DNA of 64,000 nucleotides from Betaproteobacteria bacterium HGW-Betaproteobacteria-9 (GCA_002842215.1 PHCC01000006.1:62001-126000), one strand, 5' to 3'. Numbered from the stretch's first letter, positions 30,521 to 41,800 are shown. The notes: a model not told the origin generated them from the letters alone. Made by a program: numbers and translations.

Positions 30521-30599
30521 CCCAGGATGCCGCGGAACCGGCTCTGCCGGGCCGCCAGCATCGCCCCTGGGGGGGTGACGCCGCAGGCGGCGCGGGGGA
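30521..30599 (-). repeat. REP-like intergenic element, copy A
   Basis: GC-rich structured element directly abutting the hbd stop codon. Read in the direction of hbd it runs CCCCGCGCCGCCTGCGGCG, a CACCCC...GGGG stretch, then GGCCCGGCAGAGCCGGTTCC and ends CATCCTGGG. Close copies occur at 49292-49381, 50230-50308 and 50358-50434. Confidence 0.75.
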
Positions 30600-31451
30600 T
30601 CAGTATGAATACACCCCGCGCCCGGTCTTGCGGCCCAACCAGCCGGCGGCCACCATTTCCTTCAGCAGCGGCGCCGGGCGGTACTTGCTGTCGTTGTACT
30701 CGGCCATGTAGACGTTCATCACGGCCAGGCACACGTCCAGGCCGATCATGTCGGCCAGCGCCAGTGGGCCGATGGGCTGGTTGGTGCCCAGCTTCATGCC
30801 GGCGTCGATATCTTCCGGCGTCGCCAGCCCTTCGGCGAGCACGAAGAAGGCTTCGTTGATCATGGGCACGAGGATGCGGTTGACCACGAAGCCGGGCGCG
30901 TTTTTCACCGTGATCGGCGTCTTGCCCAGCGCTTCGGCCATGGCCTTCACGGCGTCGTGCGTGGCGTCGCTGGTCTGCAGGCCGCGGATGATTTCCACCA
31001 GCGCCATCATCGGCACGGGGTTGAAGAAGTGCATGCCGATGAAGCGGTCAGGCCGCTGCGTGGCGGCGGCCAGCTTGGTGATGCTGATGGAGCTGGTGTT
31101 GGTGGCCACGATCACCTCGGGCGCGAGGATGCTGTCGAGCTGCTGCAGGATCTTGACCTTCAGGCCCTCGTTTTCGGTCGCGGCTTCGATCACGAGCTGC
31201 GCGCTCTTGAGGTCATCGTAGTTCGTCGAGCCCTGGATCAGCGCGAGCGCCGCTTCCTTGTCGGCGGCGGTCATCTTTTCTTTCTTGATCAGGCGGTCCA
31301 GGCTGCCGGCGATGGTGGCCAGGCCCTTGTCGACTGCGGCCTGTGCGATGTCGACCATGACCACGCGGATGCCACTGACGGCGCAGGCCTGGGCGATGCC
31401 GTTGCCCATGGTGCCCGAGCCGATGATGCCCACGGTTTGAATGCTGCTCAT
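30600..31451 (-). CDS. hbd: 3-hydroxybutyryl-CoA dehydrogenase
   Basis: NAD(P)-dependent oxidoreductase interconverting 3-hydroxybutyryl-CoA and acetoacetyl-CoA; 283 residues, the usual length. N-terminal Rossmann motif VGIIGSGTMGNGIAQACA; the catalytic His lies in IGMHFFNPVPMMALVEIIRG near residue 140, and NAPGFVVNRILVPMINEA is the family signature. Start ATG 31451 has AGGAG eight bases upstream; a longer frame exists but lacks a site. The gene stands alone, followed by a REP-like element and a terminator. Could serve PHB cycling, butyrate metabolism or beta-oxidation. Confidence 0.93.
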   Translation of the reverse strand: MSSIQTVGIIGSGTMGNGIAQACAVSGIRVVMVDIAQAAVDKGLATIAGSLDRLIKKEKMTAADKEAALALIQGSTNYDDLKSAQLVIEAATENEGLKVKILQQLDSILAPEVIVATNTSSISITKLAAATQRPDRFIGMHFFNPVPMMALVEIIRGLQTSDATHDAVKAMAEALGKTPITVKNAPGFVVNRILVPMINEAFFVLAEGLATPEDIDAGMKLGTNQPIGPLALADMIGLDVCLAVMNVYMAEYNDSKYRPAPLLKEMVAAGWLGRKTGRGVYSY

Positions 31452-31686
31452 AGGGAAATGCTCCTGAAAAAAAGACGAAGAACCATTGTCGGGGCCGTGC
31501 ACCGCCCGCGGCCCCGGCTGCGTCGCGCAGGCGTCGGGGCTAGGCTGGCGCGCCTACCGGTGCGGCCAGTGCTGTGCTAACTTGCCTGCGGATTGTCGCG
31601 CACCGGGATGCGCGGCGAAGACAACCACACCAACGTGAGTGGCCGGGGCCTCGCAAGCGATCCCTGTGCCAGACAACGGAGACCTT

Positions 31687-33324
31687 ATGTTCGACTACAT
31701 CGTCGTGGGCGGTGGTTCGGCGGGCTGTGTGCTCGCCGGGCGCCTGAGCGAAGACCCGGCCGTGCGCGTGGCCCTGCTGGAAGCCGGCCCACCCGACAGC
31801 AGCGTGCTGATCCATTGCCCGGCGGGCCTGGCCGTGATGGCGAAATACGAACTCAACGGCTGGGGCTATGCCACCGTGCCGCAACCCGGCCTGAACGGCC
31901 GGCGCGGTTACCAGCCGCGCGGCAAGGTGCTCGGGGGTTCCAGCTCCATCAACGCCATGATCTACGCCCGCGGTCACGCCAGCGACTACGACGACTGGGC
32001 CGCCCAGGGCAACCCGGGCTGGTCGTTTGCCGATGTGCTGCCGTACTTCAAACGCTCCGAGCACAACCAGCGCGGCGCCGATGCGTGGCACGGTCAGGGC
32101 GGGCCGCTGAACGTGATGGACCTGCGTTCGCCGAACCCCTTTCTGCCCTCGTTCATCGAAGCCGGCCAGCAGGCGGGCCACCCGCTCAATGGCGATTTCA
32201 ATGGGCCGGAGCAAGAGGGTATCGGCGCTTACCAGGTCACGCACAAGGGCGGTGAACGCTTCAGCGCCGCCAAGGCCTACCTCACGCCGCACCTGGGGCG
32301 CTCCAACCTGAAAGTGATCACGAACGCGCTGACCACCCGCGTGCTCACCGAAACCGTGGATGGCCAGCCGCGCGCCCTGGGCGTGGAATACCGCCCGGAC
32401 GGCGGGCGCGGCACGCTGCAGACGCTGTTGCTCAACCCCGGCGGTGAGGTGCTGCTGAGCGCGGGCGCCTTCGGTTCGCCGCAGCTGCTGATGCTCTCGG
32501 GCATCGGGCCGGCGGCGCACCTGGCCGAGCACGGCATCGGCGTGGTGCACGAGCTGCCCGGCGTGGGCGAGAACCTGCACGACCACCCCGACGTGGTGAT
32601 GGTGGTGGACGCGCCGAAGCTGACCGATCTGTTCGGCCTGTCCCTGGCCGGTGTGGCGCGCATGGTTCGGGGCCTGTTCGAATGGCGGCGCAGCCGCACC
32701 GGTCCGTTGACCACCAACTTCGCCGAGGCGGGCGGCTTCATCAAGAGCACCGCGGACGAAGCGATCCCCGACCTGCAACTGCACTTCGTGGTCGGCAAGC
32801 TGGTGGACCATGGTCGCAAGACGGTGCTGGGCCACGGCTATTCGTGTCACGTGTGCCTGCTGCGCCCGAAGAGCCGGGGCACGCTGCGCCTGGCCAGCGC
32901 CGATCCGCAGGTGATGCCGTTGATCGATCCCGCGTTCCTGAATCACCCGGACGATGTGGCGCGCCTGGTGCGGGGTTTCAAGCGCATGCGCGAGCTGATG
33001 CAGCAGCCCGCGCTCGCGCGCCACGGCGGCCGCGAATCCAAGGCGTCGGCACTGGCGCAGAGCGACGCACAGATCGAGCAGTTCGTGCGGTTCCACGCCG
33101 ACACGATCTACCACCCGGTGGGCACCTGCCGCATGGGGCCGGATTCGGGGGCGGTGGTGGACGCACGCCTGCGCGTGCACGGCGTGGCGGGCTTGCGGGT
33201 GGTGGACGCGTCGGTCATGCCCAGCGTGGTGGGCGGCAACACCAATGCCCCGGTGATCATGATGGCGGAGAAGGCCGTCGATATGATCCGTCAGGACCAT
33301 TCTTCCGAAAGCGACGCAACATGA
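31687..33324 (+). CDS. GMC-family FAD oxidoreductase (choline/alcohol dehydrogenase-like)
   Basis: Flavoenzyme of 545 residues that oxidises an alcohol; the substrate is not readable. FAD-binding [17 protein letters not shown] at the N-terminus, GMC signature 1 ([18 protein letters not shown]), signature 2 ([16 protein letters not shown]) and the C-terminal active-site [11 protein letters not shown] with its His are all intact. Closest in look to AlkJ/BetA-type alcohol dehydrogenases. ATG 31687 has GGAGA upstream. Overlaps the following monooxygenase-like gene by ATGA, so they work from one transcript. Confidence 0.9.
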   Translation: MFDYIVVGGGSAGCVLAGRLSEDPAVRVALLEAGPPDSSVLIHCPAGLAVMAKYELNGWGYATVPQPGLNGRRGYQPRGKVLGGSSSINAMIYARGHASDYDDWAAQGNPGWSFADVLPYFKRSEHNQRGADAWHGQGGPLNVMDLRSPNPFLPSFIEAGQQAGHPLNGDFNGPEQEGIGAYQVTHKGGERFSAAKAYLTPHLGRSNLKVITNALTTRVLTETVDGQPRALGVEYRPDGGRGTLQTLLLNPGGEVLLSAGAFGSPQLLMLSGIGPAAHLAEHGIGVVHELPGVGENLHDHPDVVMVVDAPKLTDLFGLSLAGVARMVRGLFEWRRSRTGPLTTNFAEAGGFIKSTADEAIPDLQLHFVVGKLVDHGRKTVLGHGYSCHVCLLRPKSRGTLRLASADPQVMPLIDPAFLNHPDDVARLVRGFKRMRELMQQPALARHGGRESKASALAQSDAQIEQFVRFHADTIYHPVGTCRMGPDSGAVVDARLRVHGVAGLRVVDASVMPSVVGGNTNAPVIMMAEKAVDMIRQDHSSESDAT

Positions 33325-33620
33325 TTCTCGAACACGCCGACATCCGCATCGACCCGGCCAAGGCCACCGAATTTGAAGCCGCCATCCTGCGCGGCGCCAG
33401 CACCGTGATCGCCCAGGCCAAGGGCTTCAAAGGCTTCAAGGTCAACCGCAGCATTGAGAGCCCGGGCCGCTACATCCTGATGATCTATTGGGACACGCTG
33501 GAAGACCACACCGTGGGTTTCCGTCAGTCACCCGCATTCGCTGAGTGGCGCAGCATCGTCGGCCCGTTCTTCCTGCAGCCGCCTGTGGTGGAGCACCTGG
33601 AACTGGTCGGAAAAAGCTGA
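33321..33620 (+). CDS. Antibiotic biosynthesis monooxygenase (ABM) domain protein
   Basis: Small ferredoxin-like alpha/beta barrel protein, 99 residues, of the ABM superfamily (dimeric, cofactor-free monooxygenases or isomerases). Family blocks: FEAAILRGASTVIAQAKGFKGFKVNRS and YILMIYWDTLEDHTVGFRQSPAFAEWR pieces, ending PVVEHLEL. Translationally coupled to the GMC oxidoreductase by a four-base overlap. Function likely linked to that enzyme's substrate; not specified further by the sequence. Confidence 0.82.
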   Translation: MILEHADIRIDPAKATEFEAAILRGASTVIAQAKGFKGFKVNRSIESPGRYILMIYWDTLEDHTVGFRQSPAFAEWRSIVGPFFLQPPVVEHLELVGKS

Positions 33621-33730
33621 GGGGTCGGCACCCCCATCGCACTGCGTGTAGCTGGCTTCGCTCCTAAAGGGGCAATGCCTGCGGCCTGGCAGCGCCAGTT
33701 CCGCGGCATTCTTGAAAAATCCTCGCTCGC

Positions 33731-34648
33731 CTACTTCTTCCGCATTAAGGTGGACTTGCCAAACAGGCTCTCGATCAGGTCCACGGCCAGCTCGGCGGTG
33801 CGGTTGCGCACATCGAGCGCGGGGTTGAGTTCCATCACGTCGAGCGAAGCCAGCCGCCCGGTGTCGGCGATCATTTCCATGCACAGCTGCGCTTCGCGGT
33901 AGGTCGGGCCACCGGGGATCGTGGTGCCCACGCCGGGCGCGATCTCGGGGTCGAGAAAATCGACGTCGAAGCTCACGTGCAGGTGGGTGTTCTCGTCCAG
34001 GCCCATCAGCGCCTGCTCCATGGTGTGGCGCATGCCCATCTCGTCGATGTAGCGCATGTCGAACACCTCCAGCCCCGCTTCGTGCACGAAGCGCTTCTCG
34101 CCCGCATCCACGCTGCGGATGCCGATCTGGCGCACCACGTCGGCGGCGATTGCCGGTGTCTGGCCGCCGATGCCTGTGAGTTGCGTCGGGCCGTGGCCGC
34201 ACAACACCGCCACCGGCATGCCGTGGATGTTGCCGCTGGGCGTGAGGCTGGCGGTGTTGAAGTCGGCGTGGGCGTCGAGCCAGAGCACGCGCAGTTTTTT
34301 CCCGGTTTCGCGGCAATGGCGGGCGACCGCGCTGATGGAGCCGATCCCCAGGCAGTGGTCGCCCCCGAGCACGATGGGCAGTTGGCCCTGGCTGAGTTCG
34401 GCGTGCATGGCCGTGTGCAGGGTCTGGTTCCAGGCCGTCACTTCCGCCAAATGCCGGTAGCCCTCGCTCGGCGGCAACCAGGGGTTGGCCGGGCCGGCGA
34501 GGTTGCCTCGGTCGGTGACCCGCAGGCCGTGGCTTTCCAGCACGGCCGCGAGGCCGGCCACGCGCAGGGCTTCGGGGCCCATGGAGGCGCCGCGTGCGCC
34601 CGCGCCAATGTCTGTGGGAACGCCGATGAGGCTGATGTCGAGTTGCAT
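33731..34648 (-). CDS. rocF: Arginase
   Basis: Manganese ureohydrolase turning arginine into ornithine and urea, 305 residues, the family length. Metal-binding motifs are intact: GGDHCLGIGS, DAHADFN and SFDVDFLDP, plus the arginase-type N-terminus IGVPTDIGAGARGASMGPEALR and GNIHGMPVAVL substrate loop. Agmatinase is less likely given the SGNIHGMP loop and N-terminus. ATG 34648 is chosen over an upstream start six codons earlier. Ends 110 bases from the ABM gene, converging on it. Confidence 0.92.
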   Translation of the reverse strand: MQLDISLIGVPTDIGAGARGASMGPEALRVAGLAAVLESHGLRVTDRGNLAGPANPWLPPSEGYRHLAEVTAWNQTLHTAMHAELSQGQLPIVLGGDHCLGIGSISAVARHCRETGKKLRVLWLDAHADFNTASLTPSGNIHGMPVAVLCGHGPTQLTGIGGQTPAIAADVVRQIGIRSVDAGEKRFVHEAGLEVFDMRYIDEMGMRHTMEQALMGLDENTHLHVSFDVDFLDPEIAPGVGTTIPGGPTYREAQLCMEMIADTGRLASLDVMELNPALDVRNRTAELAVDLIESLFGKSTLMRKK

Positions 34649-34736
34649 GGCGCGATTGTGCGGCAAGCGCCACGGATGTGCACCCCGTGCCGGGGTGCGC
34701 TCACGGGTCTTGTCACGCCAAGGCGCGCGCGGTGGA

Positions 34737-35061
34737 TCAGGTGAAGCTGTCGGCCATCAGGGCGTCGAACCACACTTCCATTTCTCCGAAGTGCTCGCTG
34801 TCCCAGCCAACCGAGGCGGCGGACGAATCGGGTGCCGGCACCATGGTCCGGCTCACCGGGTCGTACTGGAACACCACGGTGAGCCAGGTCGCCGCCAAAG
34901 ATGCGCGCCAGCGCATCGGCGCAGATCTTGGCTTCCTGATTGGCGATGTGGCCGGCCTTGGGTTGCGGGTTGCCGCCGGCATCGGCCTGGGCCAGCGCCG
35001 GCAGGGCCAGATGGCCCAGGCCGGCTGCGGCCAGGGCATGCAGGAGTTCGTGTCGGTTCAT
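34737..35061 (-). pseudogene. Frameshifted small secreted protein
   Basis: A good start (ATG 35061, GAGGAG upstream) opens a signal-peptide-like N-terminus, MNRHELLHALAAAGLGHL, continuing through NQEAKICADALARIFGG. Then the frame becomes nonsense, while a neighbouring frame continues sensibly as WLTVVFQYDPVSRTMVPAP and EHFGEMEVWFDALMADSFT to a TGA at 34737-34739. The switch is near 34885-34895. Joined, the product would be about 107 residues, secreted, family unrecognised. Either a recent frameshift or a sequencing error; the 5' part also runs on into the arginase region in its own frame. Confidence 0.6.
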
Positions 35062-35291
35062 GGTCGGCTCCTCAGCGGGGCATGTCGGGCTTTCTTTGAG
35101 TGCAGACGGTGGGCCTGCTGGCTGCAGAAGATAGGTCGATGGCCCTTTAATTGTTGTGGGCATCTGCGAGCAATTGCAGGCCGATATCCCCGGTGGTTCA
35201 AGCGCTCGCGCCATGCACCGGGAGCGAAACCGGAACACGTATCCACGGGGAATCGTTACAGATGCGTTCAATACCCCCACGGGCACCGGAT

Positions 35292-38200
35292 TCAACCCTG
35301 CGGCAGTTCGAGGTGGAACGTGGAGCCCTGGCCCGGTGTGCTGTGTGCCCAGATGCGCCCACCCATGCGCTCGACGGCCTTGTGGACCATGGCCAGTCCA
35401 ATGCCCGTGCCCGGAATCTGGTCCTGCCGGTGCAGCCGCTGGAACATGCCGAAGACACGATCGTGGTACTTCATGTCAAAGCCCATGCCGCGGTCGGCCA
35501 CCTGCAGGTGGACGGCGCCATCCTGCTCGTGGGCTTCGATGCGGATCTCTGGCGCCCTGTCGGCGGGCGTGAACTTCAGAGCGTTGTCCACCAGGTTGCG
35601 CAGGACCATGGCCAGCCCATTGGGGTCGGCCAGCACTTGCAGGTGATCGGGCACCGCGACCTGCAGCTGGCCTCGGCGCTCGTTCAGGTTGTCCTGGAAG
35701 GGAAGGACCACCTCTTGCACCAGCTTCGCCAGCGCCACGGGCTCGACCTGTTCGGTCATCTGTTCCAGTCGGGCGTAGGCCAGCAGGTCGCTGATGAGTT
35801 GCGACATGTGCAGGGTGGCCCGCTGGATGCGCTGCAGGTACTCGCGGCCCTGGTCGTCAAGCTGGGCACCGTGCTCTTCCAGCAGCAGGGTGCTGAAACC
35901 CTCGATGCCCCGCAGCGGGGTGCGCAGGTCGTGCGAGGCGGAGTAGGTGAAAGATTCGAGCTCGCGGTTGACCGTCTGCAGGCGCTTGACACTGGCCTCC
36001 AGCTGGCCGGTGCGCTCGGCCACTTTCTGCTCCAGTTGCCCGGTCAGCTCGCGTATCCGTGCCTCGGCGCCGGCACGCAGTTTGAGGTTGACCAGCATCT
36101 GCGCGAACAGTTTGAGCAGGGCGATTTCTTCGTCGGCGTAGTGGTGCGGCTGACGCACCGAGTCCAGACCCACATACCCCAGGCAGGCATCCGGGCCCAT
36201 CAATGGCAGCGTGATGAGGCTGCGGATGCCCTGGGGTTGCAGCACCGCTTTCAAGGCGCCCTCGGGCATGGTGTCGACGTCGGGCACGTAGATCACGTCG
36301 CCGCGCTGGTGCGTGGCCACCCAGTCCGGGTCCCAGTCCAGCGGCAGGTTCTGCAGTTGGGCTTGCCCGGACGCGATGCCTTCGGCACACCACTCGTGGG
36401 TGTTCGAGTTGGTTCGGGCAACAAAGTCGTAATCGAACAGGTAGGCCCGGTCGGCCGAAACGAAGCGGCCCATGTCGCCCAGCGCCTCGTGGATGGCGGC
36501 GTCCATCTGCGGCACCGGCAGGTTGATGAAACGGCTGGCCAGGCCGAACAGCAACACCACGAAATGGTTCAGGCGCTCGCGATCGTTTTCGAGCCGCTTC
36601 TGATCGGAGATGTCGCGCACGATGGCCATCAACTGTTCGCTGCCGGGCAGGCGCGCCAGCCGGGCCTCGAAGTGGTGCGGACCATCGGGCAGTGGCAGCG
36701 TGTATTCGTGGCGCACGAGCTGGCCTGACCGGGCCTCCATCGCCTTCTTCATGAACGGGGTCGCGAATTCGGGCGGCATGACCTCGTGCACGCGCTTGCC
36801 GATGAACTGATCGGGTGGGGCGTAGAGCAGGCTTTCCGCGCTGGCCAGGTACTCGATGATGGTGTCTTCGTCGTCCAGCAGGAAGAACAGGTCGGGCAAC
36901 ACATCGAAGATTTTTTCCAGCAGCTGCCGCTGGTGCAGGGCGGTTTGCTCGGCCGCCTTGAGATCGGTCAGGTCCACGCAACTGCCAATGAAGCCAAGGA
37001 AGTGGCCATCGGCGTCGTGCCGGGGAATGCCCTGGTCGAGCATCCAGCGGTAGCTGCCGTCGTGGCGGCGCAGGCGGAATTCCGTGGAAAACGGTTGGCG
37101 CGATTCGAAAGCACGGTCGTAGGTGTCCTGGCAACGCGCCTGGTCGTCGGGGTGCAGGCCGCCGGTCCAGTTGTCATCCAGTTCCTCTTCCAGGCGGTGA
37201 CCCGTGAACTCCAGCCAGCGCTGGTTGACCCAGTCGCAACGCATGTCCTGGTCGCTGGTCCAGAAGAGCGCCGGTGACGCGTTGGCCACGGTGTCCAGCC
37301 GGTGCAGGGTCTGGCGCTGGGCTTCCTCCAGCGAGCGGCGCTCGGTGACTTCGAACGCGGTGCCCGCCATGTAGGTGGCCTCGCCGCTTTCATTCCAGGA
37401 CGCCTGACCCTGTGTTTCAAACCAGCGGTAGGCGCCGCTGGCATCGAGCAACCGGAAGGTTTCGGCAAAGGGCTGGTGCTCGCGCAGGTGCCGGATCAGC
37501 GCCTCGCGCATGGGGCCCTTGTCGTCCGGGTGCAGCAGGTCGGTGAAAACCTGCAGGGCACGATCCGGCGGCGGGGGCTTCAATCCCAGGCGATTCCAGA
37601 TCACGATCGGCACATCCAGCACCCGGGTCAGCGCGTTCCAGTCCCACACGTGGCCGGAAGCGGCCGCGAGCCGGAAACGCTGCTCACTGTCGGACAGGGC
37701 ACGCAGTGAACGGCTCAGCCGGGTGCTGCCATAGCCCATGGCCAGCGTCAGCAGCGCACAGGCGCCCAGCAGGTAGGGCAGCTGGCCGTACCAGCTCGCC
37801 AGCACGGTGGTGGTCGGGATGCCATAGACGATGACCAGCTGTTCGGCACCGTTGTTCAGCTGCTGGAACGCCACCCGGCGTGCAACGCCATCGAGTTGCC
37901 CGACGGTGTCGAAAACCCCGTGTCTGTTGCGCGCGAGCAATTGTGCCAGGGCCGGGTCGACGGCTTGTCCCAGATGGTCTTCGACATACGGCGCACGCGC
38001 CAGCACGGTGGCGCCGCCATCGGGCTCCAGGCGGAACAGGGCCACGCCGCCACCATTGGGCGCGCGTTCGGCCTCCAGCCGGCTGAGCAGGGGGGTGAAG
38101 GCGATGTCGGCGCCGTAGGCGGTGACGCCGTGGCCGTTGGGCGCCGCTTTCCAGATCAGCGGGATCACGCGGTTGTGCGGGGGGCCCTGGGTGAGGCCCA

Positions 38201-38705
38201 CATGCCACCGGTCCGGGGGGAGCAACGTGACGTCGTGCTGTATCGGTGGCATGGCCCTGGGCGACGGGTTCGAGCCAAAGGCCACCAAGTCGTTGGCGTG
38301 ACCGTCCCGGTCCAGCGCGTGCAGTTCAAACGGCAGTGGCAGGGTGGAGAGCAGGGCGGCGCGGTCGGCTGCCGCCTCGCCCAGCCAGGCGTCCGGGGGG
38401 GCGTCCGGTGCACGCAACCGCAGCCGGGTTTCGGCCTGTTCGATGACCTTGCGGGCCACGGCCAGGGACTGCTCGACGTCGTTGACCAGCCGCGTGACCC
38501 GGCGGGTCGCCACGTCACCCGCTTCGTTCAGCGTGCGCTGGCGTTCCTTCCCGGCAAAGGCGATGGTGCCCACCAGCATCAGACCGATGGCCGAGGCGGT
38601 CAGCCAGTGCAGAAGCCGGCGCTCGGAGGCCGGCCCGGTTTCCACCGATGGAGCAAGAGTGCGCCTGGCAGAGGGGGGCGGCTGGGAACCCGGAAAGGTT
38701 GGCAT
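35292..38705 (-). CDS. Multi-PAS/GAF sensor histidine kinase
   Basis: Inner-membrane hybrid-free kinase, 1137 residues. TM1 about 32-50; a periplasmic sensing region 52-305; TM2 about 308-328; three PAS/PAC domains (about 340-460, 465-590, 595-715); a GAF domain (about 720-885); a coiled coil with EQKVAERTGQLEASVKRL; then HisKA with SASHDLRTPLRG and an HATPase with NLVDNALKF, DRGMGF and GTGIGLAMV. The end resembles phytochrome-like kinases (bacteriophytochrome HWE/HisKA group). No receiver or response regulator gene adjoins, so its partner is unknown. Divergent partners: none; next upstream gene on this strand is icmF, 108 bases away. Confidence 0.88.
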   Translation of the reverse strand: MPTFPGSQPPPSARRTLAPSVETGPASERRLLHWLTASAIGLMLVGTIAFAGKERQRTLNEAGDVATRRVTRLVNDVEQSLAVARKVIEQAETRLRLRAPDAPPDAWLGEAAADRAALLSTLPLPFELHALDRDGHANDLVAFGSNPSPRAMPPIQHDVTLLPPDRWHVGLTQGPPHNRVIPLIWKAAPNGHGVTAYGADIAFTPLLSRLEAERAPNGGGVALFRLEPDGGATVLARAPYVEDHLGQAVDPALAQLLARNRHGVFDTVGQLDGVARRVAFQQLNNGAEQLVIVYGIPTTTVLASWYGQLPYLLGACALLTLAMGYGSTRLSRSLRALSDSEQRFRLAAASGHVWDWNALTRVLDVPIVIWNRLGLKPPPPDRALQVFTDLLHPDDKGPMREALIRHLREHQPFAETFRLLDASGAYRWFETQGQASWNESGEATYMAGTAFEVTERRSLEEAQRQTLHRLDTVANASPALFWTSDQDMRCDWVNQRWLEFTGHRLEEELDDNWTGGLHPDDQARCQDTYDRAFESRQPFSTEFRLRRHDGSYRWMLDQGIPRHDADGHFLGFIGSCVDLTDLKAAEQTALHQRQLLEKIFDVLPDLFFLLDDEDTIIEYLASAESLLYAPPDQFIGKRVHEVMPPEFATPFMKKAMEARSGQLVRHEYTLPLPDGPHHFEARLARLPGSEQLMAIVRDISDQKRLENDRERLNHFVVLLFGLASRFINLPVPQMDAAIHEALGDMGRFVSADRAYLFDYDFVARTNSNTHEWCAEGIASGQAQLQNLPLDWDPDWVATHQRGDVIYVPDVDTMPEGALKAVLQPQGIRSLITLPLMGPDACLGYVGLDSVRQPHHYADEEIALLKLFAQMLVNLKLRAGAEARIRELTGQLEQKVAERTGQLEASVKRLQTVNRELESFTYSASHDLRTPLRGIEGFSTLLLEEHGAQLDDQGREYLQRIQRATLHMSQLISDLLAYARLEQMTEQVEPVALAKLVQEVVLPFQDNLNERRGQLQVAVPDHLQVLADPNGLAMVLRNLVDNALKFTPADRAPEIRIEAHEQDGAVHLQVADRGMGFDMKYHDRVFGMFQRLHRQDQIPGTGIGLAMVHKAVERMGGRIWAHSTPGQGSTFHLELPQG

Positions 38706-38813
38706 GTGGTGGGGTCGCGTGGCGCTGGATTCAGTCTAGCAGGACCGACCGCCACGCTGACCCCCTTCACCGTAGCGCGCGCATCCCGGTCACAGCCCCC
38801 AGACCCCTGCGGT

Positions 38814-41800
38814 TCACATGTTGCGCCGGTACTGGCCGCCGACCTCGAACAGGGCGTGGGTGATCTGGCCCAGCGAGCACACGCGCACCGCGTCCATCAG
38901 CACCTCGAAGACGTTGCGGTTCTCGATCACCGCCTGTTTCAGGCGCGCCAGCTGGGCCGGCGCTTCAGCCGCATGGCGGTCGTGGAAATCGAGCAGGCGC
39001 TGCAGCTGCGACTGCTTTTCTTCGTCGGTCGAGCGCGCCAGTTCGATGCTCTCGGGCGTCTGGTCGCCCTGCGGGTTGCGGAAGGTGTTGACGCCGATGA
39101 TGGGGTACTCGCCGGTGTGCTTGAGCATCTCGTAGTGCATGCTCTCTTCCTGGATCTTGCTGCGCTGGTAGCCGGTCTCCATCGCGCCGAGCACGCCGCC
39201 CCGTTCGGCGATCTTCTCGAACTCGCTCAACACGGCTTCTTCCACCAGCTCGGTCAGCTCCTCGATGATGAAGGCGCCCTGGCTCGGGTTCTCGTTTTTC
39301 GCCAGGCCCCACTCGCGGTTGATGATGAGCTGGATCGCCATCGCCCGGCGCACCGACTCCTCGGTGGGCGTGGTGATGGCTTCGTCGAAAGCGTTGGTGT
39401 GCAGGCTGTTGCAGTTGTCGTAGATGGCGATCAGCGCTTGCAGGGTCGTACGGATGTCGTTGAACTGGATTTCCTGCGCGTGCAGGCTGCGGCCGCTGGT
39501 CTGCACGTGGTACTTCAGCTTCTGGCTGCGCTCGTTGGCGCCGTAGCGCTCCTTCATCGCCACCGCCCAGATGCGGCGCGCCACACGGCCGAGCACCGTG
39601 TACTCCGGGTCCATGCCGTTGCTGAAGAAGAAGCTGAGGTTGGGGGCAAAGTCGTCGATGTGCATGCCCCGCGCCAGGTACGCCTCCACGAAGGTGAAGC
39701 CGTTGGAGAGCGTGAAGGCGAGCTGGCTGAGCGGGTTGGCGCCGGCTTCGGCGATGTGGTAACCCGAGATCGACACCGAGTAGAAGTTGCGCACATCGTG
39801 GTGCACGAAGTACTCGGCGATGTCGCCCATCACCTTGAGCGAAAACTCGGTCGAGAAGATGCAGGTGTTCTGGCCCTGGTCTTCTTTCAGGATGTCGGCC
39901 TGCACCGTGCCGCGCACGTTGGCCAGCGTCCAGGCGCGGATCTTCTGGGTTTCGTCGTCGGTGGGATCGCGACCGTTGTCGGTGCGGAACTTGTGCAGGC
40001 TCTGGTCGATGGCGGTGTTCATGAACATCGCCAGGATGCTGGGTGCTGGCCCGTTGATGGTCATGGAGACCGAGGTCGCCGGGTGGCAGAGGTCGAAGCC
40101 GCCGTAGAGCACCTTCATGTCGTCCAGCGTGGCGATGCTCACGCCCGAGTTGCCGACCTTGCCGTAGATGTCGGGCCGCGGATCGGGGTCGTTGCCGTAC
40201 AGCGTGACCGAGTCGAAGGCGGTGGACAGGCGCTTGGCCGGCATGCCTTCGGACAGCAGCTTGAAGCGGCGGTTGGTGCGGAACGCATCGCCTTCGCCCG
40301 CGAACATGCGGGTCGGGTCTTCGCCTTCGCGCTTGAAAGCGAAGGTGCCGGCGGTGTAGGGGAAGCTGCCCGGCACGTTGTCGAGCATCAGCCATTTGAG
40401 GATTTCGCCGTGGTCCTCAAACTGCGGCAGCGCGACCTTGCGGATGGTGGTGCCGCTGAGCGACTTCGTGGTCAGCGCGGTGCGGATTTCCTTGTCGCGG
40501 ATCTTCACCACGTATTCGTCACCGGCGTAGGCCTTCTGCATGTCGGGCCACTGGGCGAGCAGCTTGCGCGCGGCCGGTTCCTGCTGCAGCTCGCGCGCCT
40601 GGGCGAGGTCGATGGCGGCTTCTGCGGCTTTGGGGCGGTCGGGCTTGTCCACCGTCAGCATGGTCGCCGCGGCCCGCAACTGCTGGATCTCGCGTGCGAT
40701 CCGGGCCTGCTCACGGGCACGCTTCTTGTAGCCGCGCACCGTGTCGCTGATCTCCGCCAGGTAGCGGGTGCGCGCGGGCGGCACGATGGGGGTCTGGTTG
40801 GTGCTGTGGCGCACGTGCACCTTGGGCAGGATGCCTTCCGTCATCGGCAGGCCGAGCTCGGTCAGGCGCGCCTTGAGCGCCTGGTAGAGCGCGGTCACGC
40901 CGTCGTCGTTGAACCGCGCGGCCATGGTGCCGAACACCGGCATCTGGTCGGGCATCACGGTGAAGGCCTCGCGGTTGCGCTGCACCTGCTTGGCCACGTC
41001 GCGCAACGCGTCGGCCGCGCCCTTGCGGTCGAACTTGTTGATCGCCACGAACTCGGCGAAGTCCAGCATGTCGATTTTTTCGAGCTGGCTGGCGGCGCCG
41101 AACTCGGGCGTCATCACGTACATGGGCACGTCCACGTGCGGCACGATGGCGGCGTCGCCCTGGCCGATGCCCGAGGTCTCGACCACGATCAGGTCGAAGC
41201 CCGCGACCTTGCAGGCCGCGACCACGTCGGGCAGGGCGGCGCTGATCTCGCTGCTGGTGTCGCGCGTGGCGAGGCTGCGCATGTAGACGCGCTGACCCTT
41301 CTGCCATGGGCCAATGGCGTTCATGCGGATGCGGTCGCCCAGCAGCGCGCCGCCGCTCTTGCGGCGCGAGGGGTCGATGCTGATCACGGCAATGCGCAGC
41401 GAGTCGTCCTGGTCGAGCCGGAAGCGGCGGATGAGCTCGTCGGTCAGGCTGGACTTGCCCGCGCCGCCGGTGCCGGTGATGCCGAGCACGGGCACCGGGC
41501 GGCTCGCGGCGTCTTTGCGGACCGCGTCAACCAGCGCCGCATCGGCCTTGTCGTTCTCCAGCGCCGTGATGAGCTGCGCCAGCGCGCGCCAGTTCATTTC
41601 GTTGTGGCCCTGGATCGCTTCGAGGGCTTTGGGCGCATACCCACTGATGTCCTGGTCGCAACGCATGACCATCTCGCCGATCATGCCCTGCAGGCCCATG
41701 CGCTGGCCGTCTTCGGGGCTGTAGATGCGGCCCACGCCGTAGCTGTGCAGCTCGCGGATTTCGGCCGGCACGATCACGCCGCCGCCGCCGCCGAACACCT

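Noticed and set aside
33621-33730. Intergenic stretch after the ABM gene as another REP-like copy
   Set aside because: Only a short piece (GCCAGTTCCGCGGCATTCT) resembles the elements; the rest differs, so it was not counted.
34677-34697. GCACCCC...GGGGTGC hairpin as terminator
   Set aside because: No T-run on either strand and it lies between a broken gene and the arginase start.
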